A stretch of DNA of 64,000 nucleotides from Comamonadaceae bacterium (GCA_947450675.1 CANFWI010000002.1:1-64000), one strand, 5' to 3'. Counted from the stretch's first letter, positions 19,432 to 29,539 are shown. Translations and numbers: made by a program. Notes: generated from the letters alone by a model not told the origin.

Positions 19432-19449
19432 GAGCGCAAGATAGCGCTC
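19432..19449 (+). promoter_or_regulatory. conserved palindrome upstream of the first kup
   Basis: GAGCGC-AAGATA-GCGCTC, a perfect six-base inverted repeat ending 71 bases before the kup start. The same motif with one arm change stands 70 bases before the second kup (21479-21496). The otherwise different leaders keep this element and its spacing, which suggests an operator or promoter element. Confidence 0.5.
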
Positions 19450-19520
19450 CCATCAGCAACCATTTCCCAAGCATGGAAGGCGCCGAACATCGGCCCGGCC
19501 CTAGGCAAGGGGAATTTTTT

Positions 19521-21389
19521 GTGACCAGCTCAAAATCCTCCCTCTCGGCGTTGACCTTAGGCGCCATCGGTATCGTTTACGGCGACATCGGCACCAGCGT
19601 CCTGTACGCGGTTAAAACAGTCTTTGCCACGGGCCACGTGGACTTGAACCCGGTCAATATCTTCGGCATTTTGTCGATCTTTTTCTGGACGCTGACCGTC
19701 ATCGTTTCGGTCAAATACGTGCTGCTGGTGCTGCGGGCTGACAACCACGGCGAAGGCGGCACGGCCGCCTTGCTGGCGCTGGCCTCCAACGCGGTCAAGG
19801 ACCAACCGGTCTTGCGGCGGCGACTGTTGGTGGTCGGCATGTTCGGCGCAGCACTTTTTTATGGCGATGGTGTCATCACCCCGGCTATTTCAGTGCTGTC
19901 CGCTGTGGAAGGCTTGGAAATTGTCTCGCCCACATTCAGCCAATATGTGATTCCCCTGACGCTGGTGATTCTGCTGCTGCTCTTCATCGTGCAAAAGCGC
20001 GGAACCGCCGGCATTGGAAAGTTTTTTGGCCCCATCACGCTGATCTGGTTTATCGCCATCGGGGTCTTGGGCGTGCTGCAAATCGCCGAGAACCCGGCTA
20101 TTTTGAAAGCCTTGAGCCCGTATTACGCGCTGCTCTTCATGTGGAACAGCCCCGGCACCACCTTTCTCATTCTTGGCGCGATTGTGCTGTGCGTCACCGG
20201 TGCCGAGGCGCTCTACGCCGACATGGGGCATTTCGGCAAGCGGCCGATTCGGCTGGCCTGGTTTGCCGTGGTCATGCCGGCCTTGACGCTGAACTATTTC
20301 GGTCAAGGTGCTTTGCTGCTGGGCAACCCTGACGCCGTTAAAAATCCGTTTTTCCTGATGATGCCCGAATGGGCTTTGCTGCCGATGGTCGGGCTGGCCA
20401 CCATGGCCACGGTGATCGCTTCGCAGGCTTTGATCTCGGGTGCGTTCAGCGCCACCAAGCAAATTATTCAGCTCGGTTATTTGCCGCGCTTGTACATGGT
20501 CCACACCAGCATCAAAGAAACCGGTCAAATCTACATTCCGTTCATCAACTGGACGCTGTTTGTGGCCATCGCCCTGGCCGTGGTGTTTTTCAAGTCGTCC
20601 GATGCGCTGGCCACCGCCTACGGCATTGCAGTCTGCGGGAACATGCTGATCACCACGATTTTGACGTTTTACGTCATTCGCTATGGCTGGCAATACCCGC
20701 TGGCGCTGTGCATCGCGGCCACGAGCATTTTCTTCGCCATCGACTTCGCCTTCTTAGCGTCGAATGCGCTCAAGTTCGTCGAAGGCGGCTGGTTCCCCAT
20801 CCTGATTGCCGGTGCGATCTTCACCCTGATGGTCACTTGGGAAGAGGGCCGTTACATTCTCAACAAAAAGCTGCGCATCGACGCGATTGACCTGAAGAGC
20901 TTCTTAGAAGCTGTTTTTGTCAGCCCGCCACTGCGTGTTGAAGGCACCGCCGTCTTTTTGACGGCGGAGTCAGGGGCTGTGCCAAACGCCATGCTGCACA
21001 ACCTCAAACACAACAAAGTGCTGCACGAGACCAACCTGTTCGTGACCGTGCGCAGCCACGAAGTGCCGTGGATCAACATGGACAAACGCCTAGAAATCAC
21101 ATCCTTGGGACGCCACTGCTGGCAAGTGGTGTTGAACTACGGCTTCAAAAACGACCCTGACGTGCCGAGCGCCCTGATGCAAATGCGCGGCCAAGGCTGC
21201 CAAGTGGACCCCATGACCACCAGCTACTTTTTGTCGCGCGATACCGTGGTCCCAACCATCGGCGACGGCATGGCGCAATGGCGCGAGAAACTGTTTGCAC
21301 AAATGCACCGCAATGCGAGTTCAGCCGCCGACTTTTTGAACTTGCCCAATAACGCGGTGGTGGAGCTGGGTAGCAAGGTGGAAATCTAA
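19521..21389 (+). CDS. kup: KUP-type potassium uptake transporter, copy 1
   Basis: Potassium/proton symporter of the inner membrane (622 residues). About twelve hydrophobic helices fill the first 440 residues, starting [20 protein letters not shown], the family signature. A cytoplasmic C-terminal domain follows. The GTG at 19521 follows AAGGGGAA and matches the start of the downstream copy; an ATG 16 codons upstream lacks support. It is nearly collinear with the next gene, including the tail ([18 protein letters not shown]), and is clearly a tandem duplicate. Confidence 0.92.
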   Translation: MTSSKSSLSALTLGAIGIVYGDIGTSVLYAVKTVFATGHVDLNPVNIFGILSIFFWTLTVIVSVKYVLLVLRADNHGEGGTAALLALASNAVKDQPVLRRRLLVVGMFGAALFYGDGVITPAISVLSAVEGLEIVSPTFSQYVIPLTLVILLLLFIVQKRGTAGIGKFFGPITLIWFIAIGVLGVLQIAENPAILKALSPYYALLFMWNSPGTTFLILGAIVLCVTGAEALYADMGHFGKRPIRLAWFAVVMPALTLNYFGQGALLLGNPDAVKNPFFLMMPEWALLPMVGLATMATVIASQALISGAFSATKQIIQLGYLPRLYMVHTSIKETGQIYIPFINWTLFVAIALAVVFFKSSDALATAYGIAVCGNMLITTILTFYVIRYGWQYPLALCIAATSIFFAIDFAFLASNALKFVEGGWFPILIAGAIFTLMVTWEEGRYILNKKLRIDAIDLKSFLEAVFVSPPLRVEGTAVFLTAESGAVPNAMLHNLKHNKVLHETNLFVTVRSHEVPWINMDKRLEITSLGRHCWQVVLNYGFKNDPDVPSALMQMRGQGCQVDPMTTSYFLSRDTVVPTIGDGMAQWREKLFAQMHRNASSAADFLNLPNNAVVELGSKVEI

Positions 21390-21478
21390 AACCGCGAAAC
21401 TGGCCGCCTCCGAGGCACCCTTGATTTTGTTGTTTTCCAGCAGCCACGTCGCTGGCAAACCGGTTAAGCAGCTCGACA

Positions 21479-21496
21479 GAGTGCAAAATAGCGCTC
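21479..21496 (+). promoter_or_regulatory. conserved palindrome upstream of the second kup
   Basis: GAGTGC-AAAATA-GCGCTC, the counterpart of the element at 19432-19449, at the same distance (70 bases) from the GTG start. The single arm difference would be a G-U pair if folded as RNA. Confidence 0.5.
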
Positions 21497-21566
21497 CTCC
21501 AAGTAACTAAATCCCCTGTATGGCCAGCGCCCGACCCAAGCCCCGTCGTAGCCGTGGGACTATTTT

Positions 21567-23435
21567 GTGACAAGTTCAAAATCCTCCCTCACGGCGCTGA
21601 CCTTAGGCGCCATCGGTGTCGTCTACGGCGACATCGGCACCAGCGTTCTGTATGCGGTCAAAGAAGTCTTCGGCTCAGGGCATGTCGCCTTCAGCCCAGA
21701 CAACGTCTACGGCATCTTGTCCATCTTCTTTTGGACACTGACCGTCATCGTCTCGATCAAATACGTGTTGCTGGTGCTGCGGGCCGACAACAACGGCGAG
21801 GGCGGTCTGGTGGCCATGCTGGCGCTGGCCTCGCAAGCGGTCAAAGACAAACCCGAGCTGCGGCGCGTGTTGCTGATCATCGGTATTTTTGGCACCGCGC
21901 TTTTTTATGGCGATGGCGTTATCACCCCGGCGATTTCAGTGCTGTCGGCGGTTGAAGGTCTGGAAATTATTTCCCCCGCCTTCAAGCAATACGTGGTGCC
22001 GGCCACATTGGTGATTTTGTTTGGTCTGTTTGCCGTACAAAAGCGCGGCACTGCTGGCATTGGCATGTTTTTTGGGCCGATCACGCTGGTTTGGTTTGCC
22101 GTGCTGGCCGTTTTGGGCATCTCGCAAATCATCACCTACCCGGCCATCCTCGCGGCCATCAGCCCGCATTACGCGGTGATGTTCATGTGGACCAACCCGG
22201 GCACCACGTTCATCATCTTGGGGGCCGTGGTGTTGTGTGTCACGGGCGCTGAAGCGCTGTATGCCGACCTCGGCCACTTTGGCAAAAAACCGATCCGGTT
22301 AGCCTGGTTTTCAGTTGTCATGCCCTCGCTCACGCTGAACTATTTTGGCCAGGGTGCGCTGCTGTTGAAGAACCCCGACGCGGTGAAAAACCCGTTTTTT
22401 CTGATGGCGCCCGAGTGGGCCTTGCTGCCGCTGGTGTTGCTGGCCACCATGGCCACCGTGATCGCCTCGCAAGCCCTGATCACCGGTGCTTTCAGCGTCA
22501 CCAAGCAAGTCATCCAGCTGGGTTATTTGCCGCGCCTGAACATCCTGCACACCAGCGTGCGCGACACCGGCCAAATCTACATGCCGATGGTCAACTGGGG
22601 GCTGTTTGTGACCATCGTGCTGGCCGTGGTGATGTTCCGCTCGTCAAGCAACTTGGCCTCGGCCTACGGCATTGCCGTCACGCTGGACATGCTGATCACC
22701 ACCGTCCTGACCTTCTTTGTGATTCGCCACGCCTGGAAATACCCGCTCTGGTTGTGCGTGGCCGCAACCTGTGTTTTCTTTGTGGTGGACCTGGCTTTCT
22801 TCACTTCCAATCTGATGAAGCTGTTTGCGGGCGGCTGGTTTCCGCTGGTCATTGGCGGGGCGGTCTTCACGCTCATGATCACGTGGAAAGATGGCCGGGC
22901 CTTGCTCAACAGCAAACTGCGCGCCGACGCGCTCGAGCTGCCCTCTTTCTTGGAGTCCGTGTTTGTCAGCCCACCCGTCCGCGTTGAGGGCACGGCGGTG
23001 TTTTTGACCGCCGAACGCGGCACCGTGCCGAACGCCATGCTGCACAACCTGAAGCACAACAAAGTGCTGCACGCCAAAAACCTGTTTGTGACCGTGCAAA
23101 ACCATGAAGTGCCGTGGATCGGCATGGACAAGCGCTTGCAAATCGAATCGCTGGGGCACCACTGCTGGCAAGTGGTGGTTCACTATGGCTTTAAAAATGA
23201 TCTCGACCTGCCCAAAGCCTTGACGAATATCAAGAGCCGTGGATGGGAGCTCGACCCCATGAGCACCAGCTACTTTTTGTCGCGCGACACCGTCATTCCA
23301 ACCATCGGCGGCGGCATGGCACCGTGGCGCGAAAAGCTGTTTGCACAAATGCATCACAACGCCAGTGGCGCGGCCGACTTTCTGAAGTTGCCGAGCAATT
23401 CGGTGGTGGAGTTGGGCTCGAAGATCGAGATTTAA
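21567..23435 (+). CDS. kup: KUP-type potassium uptake transporter, copy 2
   Basis: Second potassium transporter, also exactly 622 residues, with the same GTG start context (TTTTGTGAC) and collinear with copy 1 throughout: [20 protein letters not shown] at the start, VELGSKIEI at the end. Differences cluster in the helices and in the soluble tail, so the copies have had time to diverge. Two copies may differ in affinity or regulation. gshB follows 172 bases later. PtsN (7486-7956) is a possible regulator, by analogy with enterobacteria. Confidence 0.92.
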   Translation: MTSSKSSLTALTLGAIGVVYGDIGTSVLYAVKEVFGSGHVAFSPDNVYGILSIFFWTLTVIVSIKYVLLVLRADNNGEGGLVAMLALASQAVKDKPELRRVLLIIGIFGTALFYGDGVITPAISVLSAVEGLEIISPAFKQYVVPATLVILFGLFAVQKRGTAGIGMFFGPITLVWFAVLAVLGISQIITYPAILAAISPHYAVMFMWTNPGTTFIILGAVVLCVTGAEALYADLGHFGKKPIRLAWFSVVMPSLTLNYFGQGALLLKNPDAVKNPFFLMAPEWALLPLVLLATMATVIASQALITGAFSVTKQVIQLGYLPRLNILHTSVRDTGQIYMPMVNWGLFVTIVLAVVMFRSSSNLASAYGIAVTLDMLITTVLTFFVIRHAWKYPLWLCVAATCVFFVVDLAFFTSNLMKLFAGGWFPLVIGGAVFTLMITWKDGRALLNSKLRADALELPSFLESVFVSPPVRVEGTAVFLTAERGTVPNAMLHNLKHNKVLHAKNLFVTVQNHEVPWIGMDKRLQIESLGHHCWQVVVHYGFKNDLDLPKALTNIKSRGWELDPMSTSYFLSRDTVIPTIGGGMAPWREKLFAQMHHNASGAADFLKLPSNSVVELGSKIEI

Positions 23436-23607
23436 GCGCTGGGTTGTCGGCTAGGTTTGCAGGATCCCGCCGTTTAACTTGACGGGTTCGCCTTTTCGCT
23501 GGTGAGGCTACACGGCGCCGACTCGACCACAAGCTCGACAACCTGCCAAAATCCACGCATGCGATGTCGCCACGGCCTTCCTTTCTTTTGAACCCCCGCC
23601 CCACACC

Positions 23608-24573
23608 ATGAACATTCTTTTCGTTGCCGATCCGCTGGAGTCTTTCAAGATTTACAAGGACACCACCTTTGCCATGATGCGTGAAGCGCAGCGACGCGGC
23701 CACACCCTCAGTGCCTGCGAAACCAAAGACATCATGTGGCAGCGCGGCACGCCGGTGACCGCCTTTGTGCGTGACATTCACCTCACCGGCGACGAGCAAA
23801 ACTGGTTTATCGCCCAGCAGCAGCGCCCCGACGAACGGCCACAGGCGCTGCGTGACTTTGGCTGCATCATCATGCGCAAAGACCCGCCGTTTGACAGCGA
23901 GTTTTTCTACAGCACCCACTTGCTTGAGCAAGCCGAGCGCGAAGGCGCACGCGTCTTCAACAAGCCGCGTGCACTGCGTGACCACCCGGAAAAACTCGCC
24001 ATCATGGAGTTTCAACAATTCATCGGCCCGACGCTGGTGACGCGCGACGCCGAAGACATCAAGCGCTTTCACGCCGAGCACCAAGACATCATCTTGAAGC
24101 CGCTCGACGGCATGGGCGGCATGGGTATTTTTCGGGTCAAGGCCGACGGCATGAATTTGGGCAGCATCATCGAAACGCTGAACAAAGACGGCGCGCAAAG
24201 CGTCATGGTGCAAAAGTTTTTACCTGAGATCGTCAAAGGTGACAAACGCGTTTTGGTGATTGGCGGCAAGCCGGTGCCCTTTGCATTGGCACGCATTCCA
24301 CAGGGCAATGAGGTGCGCGGCAATTTGGCCGCCGGGGGGCTGGGCGTGGCGCAAGCGCTGTCCGCACGCGACCGTGAAATAGCCGAAGCGGTCGGCCCGG
24401 TGTTGGCTGCGCGCGGCCTGCTGCTAGCGGGTATCGACGTTATTGGCGACTGCATCACCGAGATCAACGTGACCAGCCCGACCTGCTTTCAGGAAATCTT
24501 TGACCAGACCGATTTTGACGTGGCGGCGATGTTCATCGACGCACTCGAAGCGGCGCTGGCCAGCCCAGTCTAA
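23608..24573 (+). CDS. gshB: glutathione synthetase
   Basis: Second step of glutathione synthesis, adding Gly to gamma-glutamylcysteine with ATP. It has 321 residues of the ATP-grasp fold. The N-terminus is MNILFVADPLESFKIYKDTTFAMM, followed by RKDPPFDSEFFYSTHLLE, KPLDGMGGMGIFRV (ATP lid) and GDCITEINVTSPTCFQE. It is separated from gshA by the two kup genes on the same strand. It ends seven bases before the convergent amidotransferase stop. Confidence 0.95.
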   Translation: MNILFVADPLESFKIYKDTTFAMMREAQRRGHTLSACETKDIMWQRGTPVTAFVRDIHLTGDEQNWFIAQQQRPDERPQALRDFGCIIMRKDPPFDSEFFYSTHLLEQAEREGARVFNKPRALRDHPEKLAIMEFQQFIGPTLVTRDAEDIKRFHAEHQDIILKPLDGMGGMGIFRVKADGMNLGSIIETLNKDGAQSVMVQKFLPEIVKGDKRVLVIGGKPVPFALARIPQGNEVRGNLAAGGLGVAQALSARDREIAEAVGPVLAARGLLLAGIDVIGDCITEINVTSPTCFQEIFDQTDFDVAAMFIDALEAALASPV

Positions 24574-24580
24574 ACGCAGC

Positions 24581-25381
24581 TTAAACGACCACAGCCCCGT
24601 CCACAAACACCTTCAACTCCCCGGCTGCAAACGGCAGCCAAGTTTCGTTGGTGGTGAGGGGCGCGGTCACCACCACTGCGACACGATCAGTGGCTTGCGT
24701 GTGCTGCGCGAAGTCAATACTCAAGTCTTCGTCGCTCAACGTGGCGTGCGCAAACGGGTGTCGGCGCTCCACATAAAAAAGATTCGTCGAGGCATGCGCC
24801 CAGAGCGCCAAGCCGTTGCTGAGCATGAAGTTAAAGGTACCGTGGCGCGCCACTTCTTTGGCCAGCTCACGCATGGTCAGCGTGAGTTCTGCCACGCTCG
24901 GCACGCCGGCATGGGACTTGGCGAGCTCTTGCATGATCCAGCAAAAGGCGCGCTCGCTGTCGGTGTCGCCAACCGGTTTAAAACCTGCGTGCAAGCGCGG
25001 ATGAAAATTCTTCAGGTCGCCGTTGTGCGCAAACACCCAGTAACGCCCCCACAGTTCACGCACGAAAGGGTGACAGTTTTCCAGCGCAATCCGGCCCTGC
25101 GTGGCCTTGCGAATGTGGGCGATGACGTTGCGGCTTTTGATCGGGTAGCGGCGAATCAAATCAGCCACCGGTGACTCGGATGCCGGTTGGTGATCGACAA
25201 AGTGGCGCAAGCCTTTGTCGCCCTCAGAGCCGGCTTGGCCGACCTTGTTTTGGCCTTCAAAAAATGCGATGCCCCAACCATCTTTGTGCAAGTCGGTGTG
25301 GCCGCCGCGCTGCGCAAAGCCGGCGAAGCTGAAGGTCACATCGGTCGGGGTGTTGCAGTTCATTCCAAGCAGCTGGCACAT
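24581..25381 (-). CDS. class II glutamine amidotransferase (YafJ-like)
   Basis: Ntn-hydrolase fold protein of 266 residues. The start at 25381 places Cys at residue 2 (MCQLLGMNCNTPTDV), so Met removal exposes the nucleophile typical of class II glutaminase domains. A TTG three codons upstream would block this. Further conserved parts are AQRGGHTDLHKDGWGIAFFEG, VIAHIRKATQG, CHPFVRELWGRYWVFAHNGDL and DSERAFCWIM. Only the glutaminase domain is present, so the acceptor of ammonia or the true substrate is unknown. Confidence 0.85.
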   Translation of the reverse strand: MCQLLGMNCNTPTDVTFSFAGFAQRGGHTDLHKDGWGIAFFEGQNKVGQAGSEGDKGLRHFVDHQPASESPVADLIRRYPIKSRNVIAHIRKATQGRIALENCHPFVRELWGRYWVFAHNGDLKNFHPRLHAGFKPVGDTDSERAFCWIMQELAKSHAGVPSVAELTLTMRELAKEVARHGTFNFMLSNGLALWAHASTNLFYVERRHPFAHATLSDEDLSIDFAQHTQATDRVAVVVTAPLTTNETWLPFAAGELKVFVDGAVVV

Positions 25382-25393
25382 GTCTGACAATTC

Positions 25394-26842
25394 CTAGTGC
25401 GGGTCGGGACGTATCCGCCAAGCCGCGAACATCGCCAACACGCAGAACGCGGCCAGCATCAAAAAAGTTTCATTGAAAGCCGCCAGCCGGGCCGGGCTGC
25501 TGGCCGTCTGCGCCAGCGTGTCGCCATGCACGGCCAGCCGCCATTCGAGCACGATGCCGCACAAGCTCACGCCAATGGCACCACCCAGCATGCGTAAAAA
25601 ATTGACCGCACTGGCGCCTTGCGCCAACAAGGTCTGCGGCAAGGGCTGCAGCGAGCCGAGGTTCAGCGAGGGCAAGATGAAGCCCAAACCAATGCGGCCC
25701 AACGTTGCCCAAAGCATCAGCCAGCCGATCGCACTGTTCAGTGTGACTGTGACCATCAGCGCGAACGATGTGGCCAACAGCGCCAAGCCCAAGGTCACCA
25801 GTCGGTGCGTCGGATGCCGGTCGGCCAAACGACCGACCAGCGCAATCGTGACCGCCAGCACCGCACCGGCGGGCAACAAGACCAAGCCCACGTGCGAGGC
25901 CGACATGCCCAGCGCCAGCTGCATGTAGACCGGCAGCAGATAGGTCGAACCGAACAAGGCTGTGCCGTAGATGAAGGCGACCATGCTGCCCATCGCAAAC
26001 GGGCGCGATGCAAACAAGTGGAGGTTCATCAGCGGCATGCCGCCGCGCTGGGTCAGCCGCTGCTGCCAAGCCAGAAAGACCAGCAACACCATTGCCGCAG
26101 CAGCCAACAACACGGCAGCCTGAAGTCCACCACCGCTGTGCAGCGCGACCAGGCCGGTCAACAGGCACAGCGTGCCGGCCGCCGCCAGCAGCAGGCCGCG
26201 CCAGTCGAGCGCCGCCTCACGGTTGGTCGCGCCACCGCCCGGCGCAGACACCGGCACATAACGCAAGCCCAGCCAGATCGACGTCAGGCACAGCGGAACC
26301 ACCATGAAAAAAATCGATCGCCAACCGAACAGGTCAACCAGTACGCCGCCGATGCTCGGCCCCAGCGCCGGTGCCAGCACCACGCCCATGCCAAAAATGC
26401 CACTGGCGCGACCCTGCTCATGCTTTGCAAAAGCCCGCATGATGATGATTGCCGGAATCGGCTGCACCACGCCTGCGGCCAGTCCCTCAGCAACACGCGC
26501 CGCCAACACCAGATCAAAATTGCCGGCCAGCCCGCCGACCACGCCGCCCGTCAACAGCAGCAGCATGCAGCCAATGTAAGTGCGCTGGTAACCGTAGCGT
26601 CCCAGCAGCCAAGGCGTGGTCAGCATGGACACTGTCATGGCCGCCATGAAGCCCGACGAGACCCATTGCGCGCGCTCCTGCCCGAGCGTGAAGGTGTGCG
26701 ACATGTCGGGGATCGCGACGTTGACGATGGTCGACGACATGATCGAGGCCATCGTGCCGATCATGACGGCCAGCAGCAACAGCCAGCGGTAACGCGGACC
26801 GTAATGCGCCTGCATGTCAGCCAGCGTGGCGGGATGTGCCAT
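25394..26842 (-). CDS. MFS transporter, DHA2 (EmrB/QacA) family
   Basis: Proton-driven exporter of the major facilitator superfamily, 482 residues with about 14 hydrophobic segments, as in the 14-helix drug:H+ antiporter family. The N-terminus LLLLAVMIGTMASIMSSTIVNVAIPDM and the following QWVSSGFMAAMTVSMLTTPWL match EmrB-type proteins. No EmrA-like adaptor is nearby. It is followed on the opposite side by the amidotransferase (12 bases) and preceded by a small tautomerase on the same strand. The substrate is unknown. Confidence 0.85.
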   Translation of the reverse strand: MAHPATLADMQAHYGPRYRWLLLLAVMIGTMASIMSSTIVNVAIPDMSHTFTLGQERAQWVSSGFMAAMTVSMLTTPWLLGRYGYQRTYIGCMLLLLTGGVVGGLAGNFDLVLAARVAEGLAAGVVQPIPAIIIMRAFAKHEQGRASGIFGMGVVLAPALGPSIGGVLVDLFGWRSIFFMVVPLCLTSIWLGLRYVPVSAPGGGATNREAALDWRGLLLAAAGTLCLLTGLVALHSGGGLQAAVLLAAAAMVLLVFLAWQQRLTQRGGMPLMNLHLFASRPFAMGSMVAFIYGTALFGSTYLLPVYMQLALGMSASHVGLVLLPAGAVLAVTIALVGRLADRHPTHRLVTLGLALLATSFALMVTVTLNSAIGWLMLWATLGRIGLGFILPSLNLGSLQPLPQTLLAQGASAVNFLRMLGGAIGVSLCGIVLEWRLAVHGDTLAQTASSPARLAAFNETFLMLAAFCVLAMFAAWRIRPDPH

Positions 26843-26863
26843 CTCAGTTGGCGGTCAGCGGCA

Positions 26864-27055
26864 TCAGTTCCGGGGCTCTGACCACAGGCGCCCGCCCGTC
26901 GACCAGTTTTCACGTTTGATGTCAGTGATGATGATGTCTACCGACTCCGCCGAGCCGCCCAGCACTTCCACCGTGACACGGGTGATCTCGGCGACCAGCT
27001 TTTTCTTTTGCTCGGGGGTTCGGCCTTCAAACATTTCAATGTGGTACGTGGGCAT
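26864..27055 (-). CDS. 4-oxalocrotonate tautomerase family protein
   Basis: Small enzyme of 63 residues. After Met removal Pro1 is exposed (MPTYHIEMFEGRTPEQKKKLV), the catalytic base of the tautomerase superfamily. GSAESVDIIITDIKRENWSTGG forms the second half, with an Arg in a position typical of the family. The start at 27055 was chosen because it makes Pro the second residue. It lies 21 bases upstream of the MFS gene and probably shares its message. The substrate is not known; no aromatic meta-cleavage genes are nearby. Confidence 0.85.
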   Translation of the reverse strand: MPTYHIEMFEGRTPEQKKKLVAEITRVTVEVLGGSAESVDIIITDIKRENWSTGGRLWSEPRN

Positions 27056-27261
27056 GGTTGTCCTTGCGAGCGGTTGGAAGCCGAGATGGGAATACGTCAA
27101 TCGCTCAACTCTAGATGATAAAACCCAAAGCCCTTGATCTCATCACCGCCTGAAAATTGAGGCCGCAGCGGCTGATGCAGCAAGCTGTCAAACTTACGAA
27201 CTACAAGGTGCCTGCACGCAAGCCTGCCTTTTGATTCTTTTGCTCTTTTCCCGCTTGCCCA

Positions 27262-28578
27262 TTGAAAGCCTTCGCTTTGCCGTTTCCCCGCTCCCATTTT
27301 TCTTCACGCAGCGCTGGCGCCAACCATCCGCACCTGCCCAGCTTGGCCGGCCGCGCGTACAGCTGCCAGTGTGGTCGTCCGGTTTTTTTCAGGAACAGCC
27401 AATGTCTGGCTTGCGGCACCCCGTTGGGGTACGACCCGCACAGCGCCCAATTGCTCTCACTGATGCCAGCCGAGGCATCGGCAACCGTTGACGCACCTGA
27501 GCGTTGGCAGGCGTGGCAGGTAGCCGACGCTTTGGATCGCGTAGCAGCGGCTTCAGATGCGCCAGAACCGCGAACCCATTTCGCCCGCTGCCTGAATCTG
27601 GCAACCCCTGCCGCCTGCAACTGGTTGGTGCCCAGCACTGACCCGTTCGGCAGCACCACCGGCTTGTGCCGGGCCTGCCAACTCAACCACAAGATCCCCG
27701 ACCTGAACGACCCGGAACACCTTGATAACGGCCGGCTGTGGGGCTTGGTCGAACTGGCCAAACGGCGCTTGGTGTCGGCGCTCATGGTGCTCGGCTTGCC
27801 CGTCGCCTCCAAGCTCACAGAAGACCCCGAGCATGGGCTGATGTTTGATTTCTTACGCTCCGACAGTGAAGGCGGCCACGTCATGACCGGGCATGACACC
27901 GGCCTCATCACCATCAGCTTGATCGAAGCCGACGACGCAACGCGAGAAGCCGCGCGTCAAGCCATGCACGAACCCTACCGCACGCTGCTCGGGCATTTCC
28001 GCCATGAAGTAGGCCACTATTACTGGGACCGGCTGGTCTGGGGCACCGACTGGATGACGGGCTTTCACACCTTGTTTGGCGATGAAACCGCTGACTACGC
28101 AGAAGCCTTGCAGCGCCACTATGACAACGGCCCCGCCGCGGACTGGCCGCAGCACTACGTCAGCGCCTACGCCAGCACGCACCCGTGGGAAGACTGGGCC
28201 GAGTGCTGGGCGCATTACCTGCACATGCGCGACACGGTCGACACCGCGTCGAGCTTTGGCTTGAGCGCCAAGAAAATGCAGCTCGAATTCACGCCGTTTG
28301 CCATCGACGCCTTGTACCTGCCCAAGCACCCCAAGGCCAAACGGTTTTTGGCTTTCTTGAATGACTGGACGCGGCTCACCACCCTGCTCAACGAGATGTC
28401 GCGCTCGATGGGTCAGCCCGACTTTTACCCCTTCGTACTACCGCGCGAAGTGGTGGCCAAGCTGCACTTCATTCACCTGCTGGTGACCGCTGCGGGCGAG
28501 ACGTCGCAACGAGAAAGAAATGCCTCCACAGGTCGGAATTCATCAACGACGTTGGCAGCCGGAAAAGCCCTCGCGTAA
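27262..28578 (+). CDS. putative zinc-binding metallopeptidase with N-terminal zinc ribbon
   Basis: Protein of 438 residues with a Cys-rich zinc ribbon near residues 33-55 (YSCQCGRPVFFRNSQCLACGTPLGY) and a central HFRHEVGHYYWDRL, which contains the HExxH zinc-peptidase motif. WEDWAECWAHYLHMRDTVDTA may give the third ligand. This matches a family of uncharacterised bacterial metallopeptidases. The TTG at 27262 is the first usable start and gives a basic N-terminus; no ATG lies near. The last 106 bases overlap the 3' end of the convergent Crp/Fnr gene, an unusually long tail-to-tail overlap. Confidence 0.78.
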   Translation: MKAFALPFPRSHFSSRSAGANHPHLPSLAGRAYSCQCGRPVFFRNSQCLACGTPLGYDPHSAQLLSLMPAEASATVDAPERWQAWQVADALDRVAAASDAPEPRTHFARCLNLATPAACNWLVPSTDPFGSTTGLCRACQLNHKIPDLNDPEHLDNGRLWGLVELAKRRLVSALMVLGLPVASKLTEDPEHGLMFDFLRSDSEGGHVMTGHDTGLITISLIEADDATREAARQAMHEPYRTLLGHFRHEVGHYYWDRLVWGTDWMTGFHTLFGDETADYAEALQRHYDNGPAADWPQHYVSAYASTHPWEDWAECWAHYLHMRDTVDTASSFGLSAKKMQLEFTPFAIDALYLPKHPKAKRFLAFLNDWTRLTTLLNEMSRSMGQPDFYPFVLPREVVAKLHFIHLLVTAAGETSQRERNASTGRNSSTTLAAGKALA

Positions 28579-29258
28579 GTGTGTAAATCCGCCTCGTAAC
28601 AGCCGCAGGCGATGCGCTGTAGTCCGGCCTCATCGAGCAACATGACATAGCCGCGGCTGTAGCTGATGAGGCCACGCCGTTGAAAAGCGCTGGCCGCTTG
28701 CGTCACACTTTCGCGCCGCACACCGAGCATGAGAGAGAACACGTCATGCGTCAGAAAAAGCTCGTGGGAGTCAAGCCGATCCCGCGTCATCAACAAGGCG
28801 CGCGCCAGCCGTTGTGCGACCGAATGGTGGTTGGTGCAGACCGTTTGCTGCGCCAGTTGGCTCAGGCGCGCATCGGCATAGCGATTCAGCACGTCACGCA
28901 GAGAATGGCTCTGCTGCAAATGCTGCTGCAGACATTTTCGTGTCAGGCGAAAGGCCCGACCTGCAGCCTGCACGCGGCCATGAAAAGCCGAGTGCTCAAC
29001 ATCAAACACCGCCGAGGTGTGAAACATCCCTTCAGGACCGACCTGCGCGACAGCCATGTCAGCAGCCGCTGGCACTGGCAAGATGATCGAGACAAAACCT
29101 TCTACCGGAAACCACACATGGCTTGACACCTCGCCCGCCACACACACCATGGCGTGCAGCTCGAGCTCAACCAACTCACTGTGCGCGAGCAACAGAGCGC
29201 GCTCCTGGGGCGGCAAAGTTGCGATCAATTGATTCGCCAATGACAAGTTTCTCTGCAC
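28473..29258 (-). CDS. Crp/Fnr family transcriptional regulator
   Basis: Regulator of about 261 residues. The N-terminal cyclic-nucleotide-like barrel (VWFPVEGFVSIILPV, then VGPEGMF) is of the kind seen in Burkholderiales proteins without obvious cAMP ligands. The C-terminal helix-turn-helix is LTHDVFSLMLGVRRESVTQAA followed by FQRRGLISYSRGYVMLLD. The GTG at 29258 follows GGGAG and gives MQRNLSLANQLIATLPP. A TTG at 29330 would add 24 poorly conserved residues. Its start region faces the gspD promoter region, which carries several inverted repeats. Confidence 0.82.
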   Translation of the reverse strand: MQRNLSLANQLIATLPPQERALLLAHSELVELELHAMVCVAGEVSSHVWFPVEGFVSIILPVPAAADMAVAQVGPEGMFHTSAVFDVEHSAFHGRVQAAGRAFRLTRKCLQQHLQQSHSLRDVLNRYADARLSQLAQQTVCTNHHSVAQRLARALLMTRDRLDSHELFLTHDVFSLMLGVRRESVTQAASAFQRRGLISYSRGYVMLLDEAGLQRIACGCYEADLHTYARAFPAANVVDEFRPVEAFLSRCDVSPAAVTSR

Positions 29259-29388
29259 CACAACGATCTCCCATCTGACGCTGACTGACCCGCTGAAACA
29301 AACCGTCAGAAACATTGCACCCGGAATCAACTTCGGGCGGCGCCCAACAGCTCGTAACGTTCTGTAGCTTGTATGACGGGATATGTCG

Positions 29389-29406
29389 GTGCATTAACGA
29401 TTGCAC
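29389..29406. promoter_or_regulatory. inverted repeat GTGCA-N8-TGCAC
   Basis: Perfect five-base arms with an eight-base spacer, 131 bases upstream of the Crp/Fnr regulator start. A candidate operator for that regulator or for gspD. Confidence 0.35.
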
Positions 29407-29421
29407 ACTGATTTTTCATGG

Positions 29422-29433
29422 GTGCTTGAGCAC
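29422..29433. promoter_or_regulatory. inverted repeat GTGCT-TG-AGCAC
   Basis: Perfect five-base arms with a two-base spacer, 15 bases from the preceding inverted repeat and of similar half-site sequence. Confidence 0.3.
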
Positions 29434-29539
29434 AGTGCAGAGCTGTGGTGTGCAAGGTCACTCTGCATCAGACATTGAAGCGCGGCAGTCCATCACGCCT
29501 CAAGCACGCCGCACCATCAATCGGTTGCCACCGAAAGTT

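Noticed and set aside
25619-26881. 420-codon open frame on the plus strand opposite the MFS gene
   Set aside because: Low-complexity Gln/Arg/His-rich product with no domain; the opposite strand encodes a clear 14-helix transporter with normal codon use.
29316-29330. Earlier TTG/ATG starts for the Crp/Fnr regulator
   Set aside because: They add a hydrophobic stretch not expected in a cytosolic regulator, and the GTG at 29258 has a ribosome binding site.
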